This document shows, piece by piece, positions 27,015 through 35,553 of a stretch of 64,000 bases of DNA. Source of the DNA: an uncultured Desulfobacteraceae bacterium (GTDB lineage Bacteria > Desulfobacterota > Desulfobacteria > Desulfobacterales > UBA5852). The stretch spans positions 186,001 to 250,000 of the forward strand of contig CAJXSL010000008.1 in assembly GCA_913060875.1 (NCBI GenBank), given 5' to 3'. Within the stretch, counting starts at the first letter, position 1; each line of letters opens with the position of its first letter. The notes under the pieces were generated by a model. It was given only the letters and a program-made list of their open reading frames with translations. It made no database searches and was not told the origin of the DNA. The position numbers and the translations under genes are program-made.

Positions 27015-28250
27015 ATGGAAAGACGGGTTGTTATCACGGCGGCTTCCGCCATCAGTCCCATCGGTCATACCCGGGACGAAATTCTTCACAGTCTGCAAAA
27101 CGGCGTTTCAGGCGTCCAGCCCCTGCGGGACGACGGCTTGCTCTCCGATCATATCCATTCCCAGGTGTTCGGCACCGTCAGTGCCGATATCCCCTTCGAT
27201 TTCGAGCGCAAGTACCGCAAGACCATGGGGCCGGTGGCGTTTTACGCCTGCCAGGTGGTCAAAGAGGTAGTGGAACAGGCCGGATTGTCTCCCGAACAGC
27301 TGGGATCGGGACGCCTGGGCGTGGCCTTCGGCTCCACCCACGGCAGCCCCACGGTGCAGCGGGGGATCTACGAGACCTTTTTCAGCAAATCCGGCAAGCG
27401 TTTCGCTTCCATCGGCGCCGTGGATTATCTCAAGTCCATGGTGCACACCACGGCCGTCAACATCACCAAGATGTTCGGCATCACCGGCCGGGTCATTTCC
27501 TCCTCCACGGCCTGCACCACCAGCAGCCAGTCCATCGGCTTCGGCTACGAGATGATTCGCTACGGCATGCAGGACGCCATGATCTGCGGCGGGGCGGACG
27601 AGTACGACACCACCACCGTGGCGGTGTTCGACAACCTGCTGGCCTGTTCCACGGCGTTCAACGACACCCCTTCGAAGACCCCGCGCCCCTTCGACGCCGA
27701 TCGCGACGGGCTGGTGGTGGGCGAGGGGGCCGGGGCCGTGCTGCTGGAGGATTACGAGAGTGCCCGCCACCGGGGGGCCGACATCCTGGGAGAAGTGGTG
27801 GGCTTCGGCTGCAACAACAACGGCGGCGACCTGATTTTTCCCAACGTGGACGGGATCACGGCTACCCTCAAAATCGCCCTTGCGGACGCCCGGCTCGACC
27901 CCGGGGATGTGGATTTCATCAGTGCCCATGCCACGGCCACCAAGATGGGGGATGTCATCGAATCCCAGGCCATCCGGAACGTCTTCGGTGAAACCACGCC
28001 CATGGTATCCGGCCTCAAGAGCTACATGGGGCACACCATGGGCTCCTGCGGGGCGATCGAAACGATCCTTTCGCTCTACATGATGGCGGAGGGTTTCGTG
28101 GCCCCGACCCTCAACCTGGACAGCATCGATCCCCGCTGTGCCATGATCCGCCATACCCCCGGCCTGGCCGATTACCCGCTCAAGGTGGTGGGCGTCCAGA
28201 ACTTCGCCTTCGGCGGCGTGAACACCTGCCTGCTGATCCGCAAAATGTGA
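27015..28250 (+). CDS. Beta-ketoacyl-ACP synthase (FabF-like)
   Basis: 411-residue KAS II-type enzyme with an intact Cys-His-His triad: Cys167 in STACTTSSQ, His305 in SAHATATKMGD, His340 in MGHTMGSCGAIE. The first histidine motif is HATAT instead of the usual HGT. It extends ACP-bound acyl chains by decarboxylative condensation. It lies between its ACP and a PlsC-like acyltransferase, all within short gaps. Confidence 0.9.
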   Translation: MERRVVITAASAISPIGHTRDEILHSLQNGVSGVQPLRDDGLLSDHIHSQVFGTVSADIPFDFERKYRKTMGPVAFYACQVVKEVVEQAGLSPEQLGSGRLGVAFGSTHGSPTVQRGIYETFFSKSGKRFASIGAVDYLKSMVHTTAVNITKMFGITGRVISSSTACTTSSQSIGFGYEMIRYGMQDAMICGGADEYDTTTVAVFDNLLACSTAFNDTPSKTPRPFDADRDGLVVGEGAGAVLLEDYESARHRGADILGEVVGFGCNNNGGDLIFPNVDGITATLKIALADARLDPGDVDFISAHATATKMGDVIESQAIRNVFGETTPMVSGLKSYMGHTMGSCGAIETILSLYMMAEGFVAPTLNLDSIDPRCAMIRHTPGLADYPLKVVGVQNFAFGGVNTCLLIRKM

Positions 28251-28254
28251 GACC

Positions 28255-29034
28255 ATGACCGGGAAGGCGACACGTCAGGAGAACGCATGGCGCCGAGGGT
28301 TGGCGCGGACAGGGAGCGATGCGGCCGTGACCCTGGTTTTATGGCTCTATTTCACCCTGGGCTTCGTTCTGTTTTTTCTGCCTCGCTACATCTGGGCGCT
28401 GCGCTCCGGCCAGGCGCGTGAAGCCGCCTTCCAGCGCCTCAACAGCCAGTTCTACCGGGGATTTTTCGCCCTGCTGCACTTTCTCGCCTCCCGCGTGCAG
28501 ATTAAAGTGGACGCGGGCGTCCGCCGGCTCAAGGGGGCGGTCGTGGTCAGCAACCATGTGTCCTATCTGGATCCGCTGCTTTTCATCGCCCAGTTTTCCC
28601 GTCAGAAGACCATCGTCAAAAGCCTGTTTTTCCGTGTCCCGATCTTCGGCTGGTTCATTACCCAGGCGGGCTACATGCCGGCCTCGGCCTCGGGGCCGGC
28701 CGGTGAGCTGATGATCCGCAGCATGGCCACCGTGGCGGATTTTTTCAAAGCCGGCGGCGTTTTTTTTGTCTTTCCCGAAGGTACCCGTCATGTCCGCGGC
28801 CGGGATGTGGACCTGCACGAGGGCGCCTTCAAGATCGCCAGCCGCTACAAAGCCCCCCTGGCCGTGGTCCGCATCCGCCATACGGAAAAAGTCTTCCCGC
28901 CGGGCCGCTTCCTCTTCCGCACCGGGTCGCCCGTCACCATCACGGTCGACCTGGTGGATGTGTTCAATGGGGAGCAGGGGGTGGCTTCCCTGAAACCGGG
29001 GGAGTTGAAGGCCAAGGTGAAGGCCATCCTGTAA
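28255..29034 (+). CDS. PlsC-like 1-acylglycerol-3-phosphate acyltransferase
   Basis: 259-residue acyltransferase with the HX4D motif NHVSYLD (His101/Asp106) and the substrate motif FPEGTR (173-178). An N-terminal membrane segment lies at about 23-45. Starts 4 bases after the KS stop. It could acylate a glycerol-phosphate or a cluster-specific alcohol. Last gene of the first cluster half before the accessory island. Confidence 0.87.
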   Translation: MTGKATRQENAWRRGLARTGSDAAVTLVLWLYFTLGFVLFFLPRYIWALRSGQAREAAFQRLNSQFYRGFFALLHFLASRVQIKVDAGVRRLKGAVVVSNHVSYLDPLLFIAQFSRQKTIVKSLFFRVPIFGWFITQAGYMPASASGPAGELMIRSMATVADFFKAGGVFFVFPEGTRHVRGRDVDLHEGAFKIASRYKAPLAVVRIRHTEKVFPPGRFLFRTGSPVTITVDLVDVFNGEQGVASLKPGELKAKVKAIL

Positions 29035-29067
29035 GATCGCGTTCCGACGATGATTCCCGAATTTTTC

Positions 29068-29111
29068 TTGACACTTGCCGATTGGCCTCCTAAGGTAACC
29101 GTCGGTTACCT
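29068..29111 (+). promoter_or_regulatory. Promoter with operator over its -10
   Basis: TTGACA (29068-29073), a 17-base spacer, then TAAGGT (29091-29096) as a weak -10. Overlapping the -10 is a perfect 9+1+9 palindrome, AGGTAACCG T CGGTTACCT (29093-29111). The arrangement suggests repression of the cupin-SDR genes at 29252. The protein that binds is not shown; the TetR at 30593 is the nearest candidate. Confidence 0.6.
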
Positions 29112-29251
29112 AGTATCCATAAAGCATCTGTGTGCCTTGATTCCCGGAAAAACCGATTGATAAACCGATGCAAACGGCAATTCCTGCCGATAACCGGCAG
29201 CACCCTGCGTGCCGGTAAAACGGGCGTTCATTCCAAAAGAAGGGAGCCATG

Positions 29252-29698
29252 ATGGCAAAGCAATTCGAGCATCTCATCGTTCGGGAACCCATCAACGTCA
29301 ATGAATTGCCGGACCACGATTTGAGCCAGGTCATTCCCTATCCGGTGCTGATGGGCAAGGAACTCGTGCCGGAGGCCAAAGCCTGGGCGCTGTATCTTTT
29401 CATCAAGGAGATTACCCAGGAGATGAAAGATATCGCCATCCAGTCGGACCGGGCCACGCTCCACATGCATGACTTCGATGAAATGTACCTGTTGATCGGC
29501 GACAAGGACGCGATCACGTTCGAGGTCACCCTGGCCGAGGAAGTGTATCAGGTGTCAACGCCCGGCGCCGTGTATATTCCCCAGAATACGCCGCATGCCA
29601 TTCGGCCGGTGGGTGCCACCGTGGGGGCCACCGGAGGGCTTATACCCGTCTGTCTGAACGGTGACTATATCACCAAGCCGGCGACGTCCGAGGCCTGA
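29252..29698 (+). CDS. Cupin-domain protein
   Basis: 148-residue small cupin. The metal-binding region HMHDFDEMYLLIGD is near residues 71-84, and a second motif ending IPQNTPHAIRP is near 112-122. ATGs at 29249 and 29252; the latter is better spaced from AGGGAG. It is followed 15 bases later by an SDR, behind the palindrome-controlled promoter. Enzyme or sensor, reaction unknown. Confidence 0.78.
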   Translation: MAKQFEHLIVREPINVNELPDHDLSQVIPYPVLMGKELVPEAKAWALYLFIKEITQEMKDIAIQSDRATLHMHDFDEMYLLIGDKDAITFEVTLAEEVYQVSTPGAVYIPQNTPHAIRPVGATVGATGGLIPVCLNGDYITKPATSEA

Positions 29699-29713
29699 AA
29701 AAAGGAAAACGCG

Positions 29714-30559
29714 ATGGGTAAGCTGAAGAATACAACCGTTGTGATCACCGGCGGGGCCATGGGAATTGGCTTTGCCACCGCCCGGCGAATTTTGGCCGAT
29801 GGCGGCATGGTAACGGTTTGGGATATCAATGCAGCGGCATTGGCGGATGCGCGGCGGGAGCTGGAGGCCGTTTCGGATGCGGTGTTCTGCCATGGTTGCG
29901 ACATTACCGACGAGGAGGATGTTCGCAAGCATGCCGACATTGCCCAACAGGAGATGGGCCGGGTCGATATTCTCATCAACAATGCCGGTGCCGTCAAAGT
30001 CGGCCGGTTCTGTTCACGCCCTCCGTCGGACTGGGAGGCGTTGACCAGGGTCAATCTCGTGTCGATGTATTATACGATCCATGCCTTTTTGCCGGAAATG
30101 TACCAGCGCAACAGCGGGCAGATCATCAACATATCATCAGGTGCCGGCCTGACGGGCCTACCGGATCTGGCGGTATACTGTGCCACCAAATGGGCGGTTT
30201 ACGGCCTGACCGAATCCCTTCGGTTGGAGGGGCTGGCAGACAGGAAAAAGGGGGTTGTCTTTACGTCGGTTCATCCAGGGATTCTTAAAAAAGGCATGTT
30301 TGAGGGAAGCCGGATGAATTGGTTGGGGGAACTGCTGCTGCCGCGCATCGAAACCCATGATGACATCGCTAAAATCATCGTCAACCGGGGCATCAAGAAA
30401 AAGCGCCACGTGGTCATCAAACCCTGGACGCTTTATCTCGGCCCTATCGTCCGGGGGCTGTTTCCCGACATCCTGTTGAACAAACTGTTGCTGCTGGTGG
30501 GATCGGCCCGCTCCATGCAGCGCTGGACCGGAAGGCCGCCGATGGATCACCGGAACTGA
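29714..30559 (+). CDS. Short-chain dehydrogenase/reductase
   Basis: 281-residue SDR with the cofactor motif TGGAMGIG (12-19), the NNAG motif at 88-91, Ser140/141 and the catalytic YCATK (Tyr154/Lys158). The C-terminal extension has a hydrophobic stretch (LYLGPIVRGLFPDILLNKLLLL), as in membrane-associated SDRs acting on lipids. Probably co-transcribed with the cupin gene. It converges on the tetR gene. Confidence 0.85.
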   Translation: MGKLKNTTVVITGGAMGIGFATARRILADGGMVTVWDINAAALADARRELEAVSDAVFCHGCDITDEEDVRKHADIAQQEMGRVDILINNAGAVKVGRFCSRPPSDWEALTRVNLVSMYYTIHAFLPEMYQRNSGQIINISSGAGLTGLPDLAVYCATKWAVYGLTESLRLEGLADRKKGVVFTSVHPGILKKGMFEGSRMNWLGELLLPRIETHDDIAKIIVNRGIKKKRHVVIKPWTLYLGPIVRGLFPDILLNKLLLLVGSARSMQRWTGRPPMDHRN

Positions 30560-30592
30560 CGGGGCCGGGTGGCATTCCGTCCGGAAGGCGGA

Positions 30593-31228
30593 TTACTTCA
30601 ACAACCCTCTATACAGAAGTGTTCCGGCTTTAAGCACTTTGGCTTTGAGCCGCTCATGGTTAAGGATGGTCTGGCTCCCCCCCATGGCGAGAACAAGAAC
30701 CCCCACGATGGCGCCGATGATGACCTCGGCGGCCTCCCATGAATCCGTGGGGGGGATTAGCCTTTGCTTAATGGCGTTGTCGATCTGGTCGGCGATCAGT
30801 TTGACGCCCCGGTATTCGATGCCCCGGGCCCTGTCTCGCTGGGCTTCACTACTGTTCTCGATCACTTTCGGTGTAACGTCGAAGGCCAAAAGCCGGAAGT
30901 AATCACCGTGGGTTTTGGCAAAGTTGGCGATGACCGCGATGTAGCTTAAGATGTAGTCCTCCAGGGGCGTATCTTCCCCTGGTATTTTTTCGAGCTCCCC
31001 GATGATAATTTCGAGCCCGTCGGATGCGATGCTGAGAAACAGGTCGTCCTTGTTGGGGAATTCCAGGTAGACGGTTCGCTTGCTGTAGCCCGCATTACGG
31101 GCAACCTGGTCGATGGTTGTCGCCTGGTACCCCTTTTTTTGAAACAGTTCCCGCGCGGAGGTGGTGACGGCATCCCGTCGTGTGCCTGCCGTGCTCACCT
31201 TGATCGAACTGTGCCCCCTGCCTTTCAT
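30593..31228 (-). CDS. TetR/AcrR-family transcriptional regulator
   Basis: 211-residue regulator with the N-terminal HTH at about residues 20-66 (AREL FQKKGYQATTIDQVARNAGYSKRTVY, then FPNKDDLF) and a helical ligand-binding C-terminus. Upstream on its own strand is a 15-base palindrome at 31255-31269, a likely autoregulatory site. It may also govern the convergent cupin-SDR pair, although the palindrome there has a different sequence. Confidence 0.87.
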   Translation of the reverse strand: MKGRGHSSIKVSTAGTRRDAVTTSARELFQKKGYQATTIDQVARNAGYSKRTVYLEFPNKDDLFLSIASDGLEIIIGELEKIPGEDTPLEDYILSYIAVIANFAKTHGDYFRLLAFDVTPKVIENSSEAQRDRARGIEYRGVKLIADQIDNAIKQRLIPPTDSWEAAEVIIGAIVGVLVLAMGGSQTILNHERLKAKVLKAGTLLYRGLLK

Positions 31229-31254
31229 AGATGCCTCTTTTGTTGCGCGTTATG

Positions 31255-31269
31255 ATGGTGCTGCACCAT
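31255..31269 (-). promoter_or_regulatory. Palindrome upstream of tetR
   Basis: ATGGTGC T GCACCAT is a perfect palindrome around one central base, 26 bases upstream of the tetR start codon. Its position and size fit a TetR-family operator. No clear -35/-10 pair was fixed. Confidence 0.5.
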
Positions 31270-31397
31270 AATAACGATAATTGGCGGGAAAAGATGCCTT
31301 TCCAGAATCTGCAAACGATGTAATCGTTTACTTAACATCTTGATATGTTATTGTATATGGAAGACCATAAAACAATTAAAAAATTGTAAAAAGCCCT

Positions 31398-31772
31398 GTG
31401 AATGCGGATCGCCTTGATGACCGAATATTAAACCCAATCGACCGAACTTCGATAGGCAATGCTGACCTAAACAAGGGGCACCCACGGAGAGGTGCCCCTA
31501 CAGCCGATGTCAAAACGACGTTGTCCGACGTCGTTTACACATTCAAATCATGGACCACAAAACGCTATTCTGATGGTGTGAAACAAGATGGTTGGACTGC
31601 GTTTCCCGGCAGGCTTTGGCAACGTAATTATTTTGAACACATTATTCGGAACGAGGATGAGTCGGACCGTATTCGTAAATACATCGACAAGAATCCTCAT
31701 AATTGGGAAACAGACGAAGACAATCCGGCGAACATCGCAACCACCAAGAAGCCGCATGTGATGAACCCATGA
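31398..31772 (+). pseudogene. Remnant of a REP-associated (Y1, IS200-like) transposase
   Basis: Only the C-terminal part is recognisable: from about 31500 the product matches the tail of RAYT/Y1 transposases (VYTFKSWTTKRY, LWQRNYFEHIIRNEDE, RIRKYIDKNPHNW). The HUH and catalytic tyrosine region is absent. The first ~35 residues run through a hairpin, AGGGGCAC...GTGCCCCT (31477-31500), of the type found around such elements. A dead mobile-element fragment at the edge of the AT-rich island. Confidence 0.7.
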
Positions 31773-31796
31773 GCAAAGCCTTAGACCAAGAAAAAA

Positions 31797-32227
31797 ATGA
31801 CACCTGCCTTCCAATCAAAAAATGAAATTGACCCAAAGGAAGAAGATATTGAATTACTTCGGTTGGCTATAGATGAAAACAATATTTGGGTAACGGGTGA
31901 AAGTACAGGGAATCAGGATATTACATTCTTTATCAGAAACTCAGATAATGAAATAATTGGCGGTATTAGAGGCACCTATAATATTTCTGGTTGGCTATAT
32001 ATAGATGCACTTTGGGTAGACAAAAACTATAGAAACCAAGGTTATGCAACGCTGTTAATGCAGCGTATCGAAAATGAAGCCAAAGAAAAGGGTTGCAAGA
32101 ACAGCTATTTAAATACCATTTTATTTCAGGCACCCGATTCTATATGAAATTAGGTTATCAAAAGTTTGCTGAATTTGAAAAATTTCACCATGAATACAAC
32201 AGGATATTTTTAAAGAAAAAATTATGA
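31797..32227 (+). pseudogene. Frameshifted GNAT-family N-acetyltransferase
   Basis: The open frame (to 32147, 116 residues) contains the GNAT acetyl-CoA motif VDKNYRNQGYATLLM. At about 32128 the natural continuation moves to another frame: reading GGC ACC CGA TTC TAT ATG onward gives the usual C-terminal RFYMKLGYQKF and continues to a TGA at 32225-32227. One missing G in the CAGGCACCC stretch explains it, and repair gives about 143 residues. Either a recent inactivation or a sequencing error. Confidence 0.7.
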
Positions 32228-32376
32228 ACAATTTGGCTAATCTCTTCATCGGTTAGTCGACGTGTGAAGATCGTTGTTGACAGGCTGCCGGTTGAAGGGA
32301 AACTGAAAAAATAATTGGATTTAAATCAAAGATGATGGGTTGAATCCAAGCTTAATTGCGAGTGGAGGATTTTGCA

Positions 32377-32508
32377 TTGGCATGGTGGAATGGATTTTCA
32401 GAGTTTTGGCGCGGGTTCATAACAGGGGGAATCATCGTCCCGCTTACGATTGTTCTCATCGAAATAATCGTAAAATTTGGATTTAAGGGGAAAAAAGGGT
32501 TGCGGTAA
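32377..32508 (+). CDS. Small single-span membrane protein
   Basis: A 43-residue ORF that begins with TTG 8 bases after a strong GGAGG site (32364-32368). It encodes an aromatic N-terminus (AWWNGFSEFWRGF), one hydrophobic helix (about residues 15-34) and a basic tail (KFGFKGKKGLR), the topology of a small inner-membrane protein. No family recognised. The rest of 32228-32637 shows no other gene. Confidence 0.45.
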   Translation: MAWWNGFSEFWRGFITGGIIVPLTIVLIEIIVKFGFKGKKGLR

Positions 32509-32637
32509 CAACCCGAAGCAAAACGGAACAATTTATAAGATATTGATGGTTTAATCCATTTCGATATAAGCCGGATCAAACCGGGCCAACCAATCGATAT
32601 CACGGATGATTGTTTCCAAATTAAAAGAGGATTGGAT

Positions 32638-33444
32638 ATGCCGGATACTGCATTTGCAACCTTGCTCGATCAAGCCCAAAACACGGCTGCAGAAAAGCGC
32701 CTATGTGTGCCGGATGACTGGATGCAAGGCCGTACCGCATACGGCGGACTGGTCGCGGCCATGGCTTTGAACTCAATGCGTGGGCATGTTGCCCGGGAGC
32801 GGAAAGTACGCAGCCTTTTATTTTCTTTTGTTGGCCCTCTGGATTCAGAACCTTTCTCTATCCGAACCCAACGATTACGTTCGGGAAAGTCGGTGACGAC
32901 GATAGAGTCTAAAATAATTCAGAATGATAAGATATGCTGCACAGCGGTGGGGAGCTTCGGTGGTGATCGTGATTCACAGATCCAGATGGAACCCATTGGG
33001 CGTCTGGAGATGCCAGATCCTTCAAGGGCAATCGAATTGCCCTACATCGAGGGGTTGACGCCCGCTTTTACCCGTCATTTCAATTATCGATGGGCCCTTG
33101 GTGAATTTCCCTTTTCCGGCAAAGGCGGTCAAGAAATTGGTGGCTGGATCAGTTTTCGTGAAGGGACAAACTGCCTCACCGAAGAGTGGTTAGTTGCTTT
33201 GGCCGATGCTTGGCCAACACCCGTGCTTTCTAAACTGAAAGAACCCGCGGCGGCCAGCACAATGACATGGAACTTGGGGTTCGTTCATCTGGATCGCAAC
33301 ACCTGCTCTGAAAATGAATGGTGGGCCTATCACTGCGTCATCGATAGCGCCGAAAGAGGATACGCTCACGAACGAAGCGTTGTCTGGGATCCTGAAGGGC
33401 AACTGGCGTTATACAGCTACCAGACCACAACTGTTTTTGCTTAA
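32638..33444 (+). CDS. Thioesterase-family protein (TesB-like double hotdog)
   Basis: 268-residue protein of the thioesterase-like superfamily. The N-terminal hotdog carries the family stretch MQGRTAYGGLVAAMAL near residues 30-45 and RSGKSVTTIESKI near 85. The C-terminal hotdog contains the WAYHCVIDSAERGYAHERSVVWDPEG region. ATG at 32638 after AAGAGG; a TTG two codons earlier is less likely. Its substrate is unknown, and it lies in the accessory island rather than with the cluster's own thioesterases. Confidence 0.75.
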   Translation: MPDTAFATLLDQAQNTAAEKRLCVPDDWMQGRTAYGGLVAAMALNSMRGHVARERKVRSLLFSFVGPLDSEPFSIRTQRLRSGKSVTTIESKIIQNDKICCTAVGSFGGDRDSQIQMEPIGRLEMPDPSRAIELPYIEGLTPAFTRHFNYRWALGEFPFSGKGGQEIGGWISFREGTNCLTEEWLVALADAWPTPVLSKLKEPAAASTMTWNLGFVHLDRNTCSENEWWAYHCVIDSAERGYAHERSVVWDPEGQLALYSYQTTTVFA

Positions 33445-33543
33445 CGCCCTTCGTTATGGGTACTGAAATTGTTTATGAGAGCCGGAAGGTGCGACTTTCT
33501 GCCATCCAGTCTGGCCAAAATAGAAAGGGAAACATCAATCGAT

Positions 33544-34524
33544 ATGTACCAAGATAATCTGCACCACTGGCAGCATACCCACGCTTTCGATCAAGACCGA
33601 AAACTGCCTGGTGAGACGCGTACCATTATTGTCATCGCCATTACGTCCTCCATGATGGTTGTTGAAATAGCTACGGGTTACATCTTTGGCTCGATGGCTC
33701 TGTTGGCCGATGGCCTGCACATGGCCTCGCATGCGGCTGCTTTGACAATCAATGCTTTTGCCTACACTTACGCCCGTCGCCACGCCCACGACGCGCAATA
33801 CAGTTTTGGCACAGGAAAGGTCAACGCGCTGGGCGGATTTACCGGTGCGGTATTGCTGGCAGTTTTTGCGTTGATAATGGCGTGGGAGAGCATCGACCGA
33901 ATCATTTACCCAATCGAGATCGTATTCAACCAGGCCATCTTCGTCGCCGTGCTCGGCTTGATTGTCAACGGGGCTTCGGTCTTCATTTTGGGCCACCATC
34001 ACGATCATCATCATGAACACAATGGTCAGCACCCTCAAAATCACGATCGCCACGAGGATCATGGTCACGAACAACATAACCACGACCACAACCTCAAGGC
34101 CGCCTATCTTCACGTCTTGGCGGACGCCCTGACGTCACTTCTTGCGATTTTTGCCTTGCTGGCGGCAAAATACGTTGGTCTGATGTGGATGGATCCGCTC
34201 ATGGGAATTGTCGGTGCGCTGTTGGTCTCGCGATGGTCATTGGGTCTGTTGCGTTCCACCAGTGCCGTACTGCTCGACAAACAAGGCCCCGAGCATATCC
34301 GAACAAGAATCAAGCAATCCATTGAGCACGATCACAATCGCGTTGCCGATCTTCATCTCTGGTCGATTGGTCCGGATATCTATAGCGTGATTGTCTCGGT
34401 CGTAGCGCACGATCCGCAGCCGCCGGAGCATTACAAGGCGTCGATTCCCTCAAATCTTGGTTTGGCGCACGTTACTGTGGAGGTCCACCGATGCAACGAA
34501 AAACGTACGGACCACGCACGCTAA
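33544..34524 (+). CDS. Cation diffusion facilitator (DmeF/CzcD-like efflux)
   Basis: 326-residue CDF-family exporter of divalent metals. Six membrane segments are expected; the first transport site is in LLADGLHMASHA (about residues 56-67) and the partner site in LHVLADALTSLL (near 192-203). A long histidine-rich cytoplasmic loop (HHHDHHHEHN and following, about 150-185) is typical of Ni/Co (DmeF) or Zn members. The upstream open frame lacks similarity, so ATG 33544 was chosen. No cognate regulator gene is adjacent. Confidence 0.87.
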   Translation: MYQDNLHHWQHTHAFDQDRKLPGETRTIIVIAITSSMMVVEIATGYIFGSMALLADGLHMASHAAALTINAFAYTYARRHAHDAQYSFGTGKVNALGGFTGAVLLAVFALIMAWESIDRIIYPIEIVFNQAIFVAVLGLIVNGASVFILGHHHDHHHEHNGQHPQNHDRHEDHGHEQHNHDHNLKAAYLHVLADALTSLLAIFALLAAKYVGLMWMDPLMGIVGALLVSRWSLGLLRSTSAVLLDKQGPEHIRTRIKQSIEHDHNRVADLHLWSIGPDIYSVIVSVVAHDPQPPEHYKASIPSNLGLAHVTVEVHRCNEKRTDHAR

Positions 34525-34690
34525 AGTAATCCCGATAGGCAAAGATCAATTCAAAAAACAACTCGAGGTTAGTTTTGATAATCTTGTGCACTTTGACTTT
34601 TCCGCACTGGTTGACGATGCAGACATAGATTTTTCTGGCGTGCAGATTGATCCCGCCGTAATGTTTATGCGGCCGGGTGTAGAATCTCAT
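34519..34690 (-). pseudogene. IS110-family transposase N-terminal remnant
   Basis: About 57 codons on the minus strand match the start of IS110-type DEDD transposases (MRFYTRPHKHYGGINLHARKIY and a VHKIIKT stretch), preceded by an AGAAGG site. The first catalytic Asp of the usual GIDLH is Asn here. The remaining ~300 residues are absent and the frame runs into the end of the cation-efflux gene. A truncated, inactive insertion-sequence fragment. Confidence 0.7.
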
Positions 34691-34761
34691 GGCTTGGCCT
34701 TCTTTGGGTGTAAGGATTAATCGAAAGTGGCATTTCCATTGCATCCCTCATCCGGAGGAAT

Positions 34762-34834
34762 GCCATAACGAATATCATACGCATAAAGCGCGACGGCAAA
34801 TAGCCGCCGCACTTTACCCTTGGCGTTAGCCAAC
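34762..34834 (+). other. attC-like imperfect hairpin
   Basis: An imperfect stem (34785-34797 with 34803-34815, 11 of 13 pairs, AAATA loop) is flanked by TAACG (34766-34770) and CGTTA (34824-34828). Nested weak stems ending in a GCGTTAG-type core resemble an integron attC site, but the outer boxes do not match the consensus exactly and no integrase is visible. Confidence 0.25.
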
Positions 34835-34847
34835 AAGAGGACAATTT

Positions 34848-35489
34848 ATGAAAACACTAAGTTCCATCATCAAAGCAAATAATGAAAATTTACTTCCCGA
34901 GAATAAAGTTTTGGGCATTGCCGGCAGTCCCAGAAAAAATGGGAATTCCGATGTCTTATTGCGGCAAGTGCTTAAGGGCGTGAGTCATGAAAATATCGAA
35001 TGCGGCGCTATTCAATTGAGAGACATTCAGTTTCAAGGTTGCATCGGTTGCGAGAAGTGTAGAAAAGATAAAATCTGCACCGGCTTAAAGGATGGGATGT
35101 CACTCATCTACAGCCAGATCATCACTTCCAAAGCGCTTGTCCTTGTTTCACCGACGCACAACTACAACATTACCTCATGGATGAAAGCATTTATTGACCG
35201 GCTCTACTGCTTTTACAATTTTGAAAATACACGCCCCAGAGCCTGGTCAAGTCAGTTGGCTGATCAGGGCCGAAAAGCGGTCCTGATCGCGGTGTGCGAA
35301 CAAGAAACTCAGAAGGATATGGGGTTTACCCTTGAAGCCATGCGAGTCCCAATGGAAGCGCTCGGATATCAAGTGATTGGGGAGCAGGCAATATTCAGGA
35401 TTTTTGATAGGGGCAAGGTTAAAGAAGATACTGAAGGGATGGAAAAAGCATTTACATTGGGGCAGAATTTGGCGAAAACTTTGATATAG
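34848..35489 (+). CDS. NADPH-dependent FMN reductase-like flavoprotein
   Basis: 213-residue flavodoxin-fold protein with the FMN phosphate loop GSPRKNGNSD (residues 27-36) and a Cys cluster CIGCEKCRKDKIC near residues 65-77, as in iron-sulfur flavoprotein-type reductases of anaerobes. The flavin-contact region SPTHNYNITSWMKAFIDR is near 101-118. It converges on a paralogue-like gene at 35554. Electron partner unknown. Confidence 0.82.
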   Translation: MKTLSSIIKANNENLLPENKVLGIAGSPRKNGNSDVLLRQVLKGVSHENIECGAIQLRDIQFQGCIGCEKCRKDKICTGLKDGMSLIYSQIITSKALVLVSPTHNYNITSWMKAFIDRLYCFYNFENTRPRAWSSQLADQGRKAVLIAVCEQETQKDMGFTLEAMRVPMEALGYQVIGEQAIFRIFDRGKVKEDTEGMEKAFTLGQNLAKTLI

Positions 35490-35553
35490 AAACAAAGATG
35501 GTCTCTATATATAGGCGAATACAATCTTATAGGAATAGTGGCTTTCACCTGGG

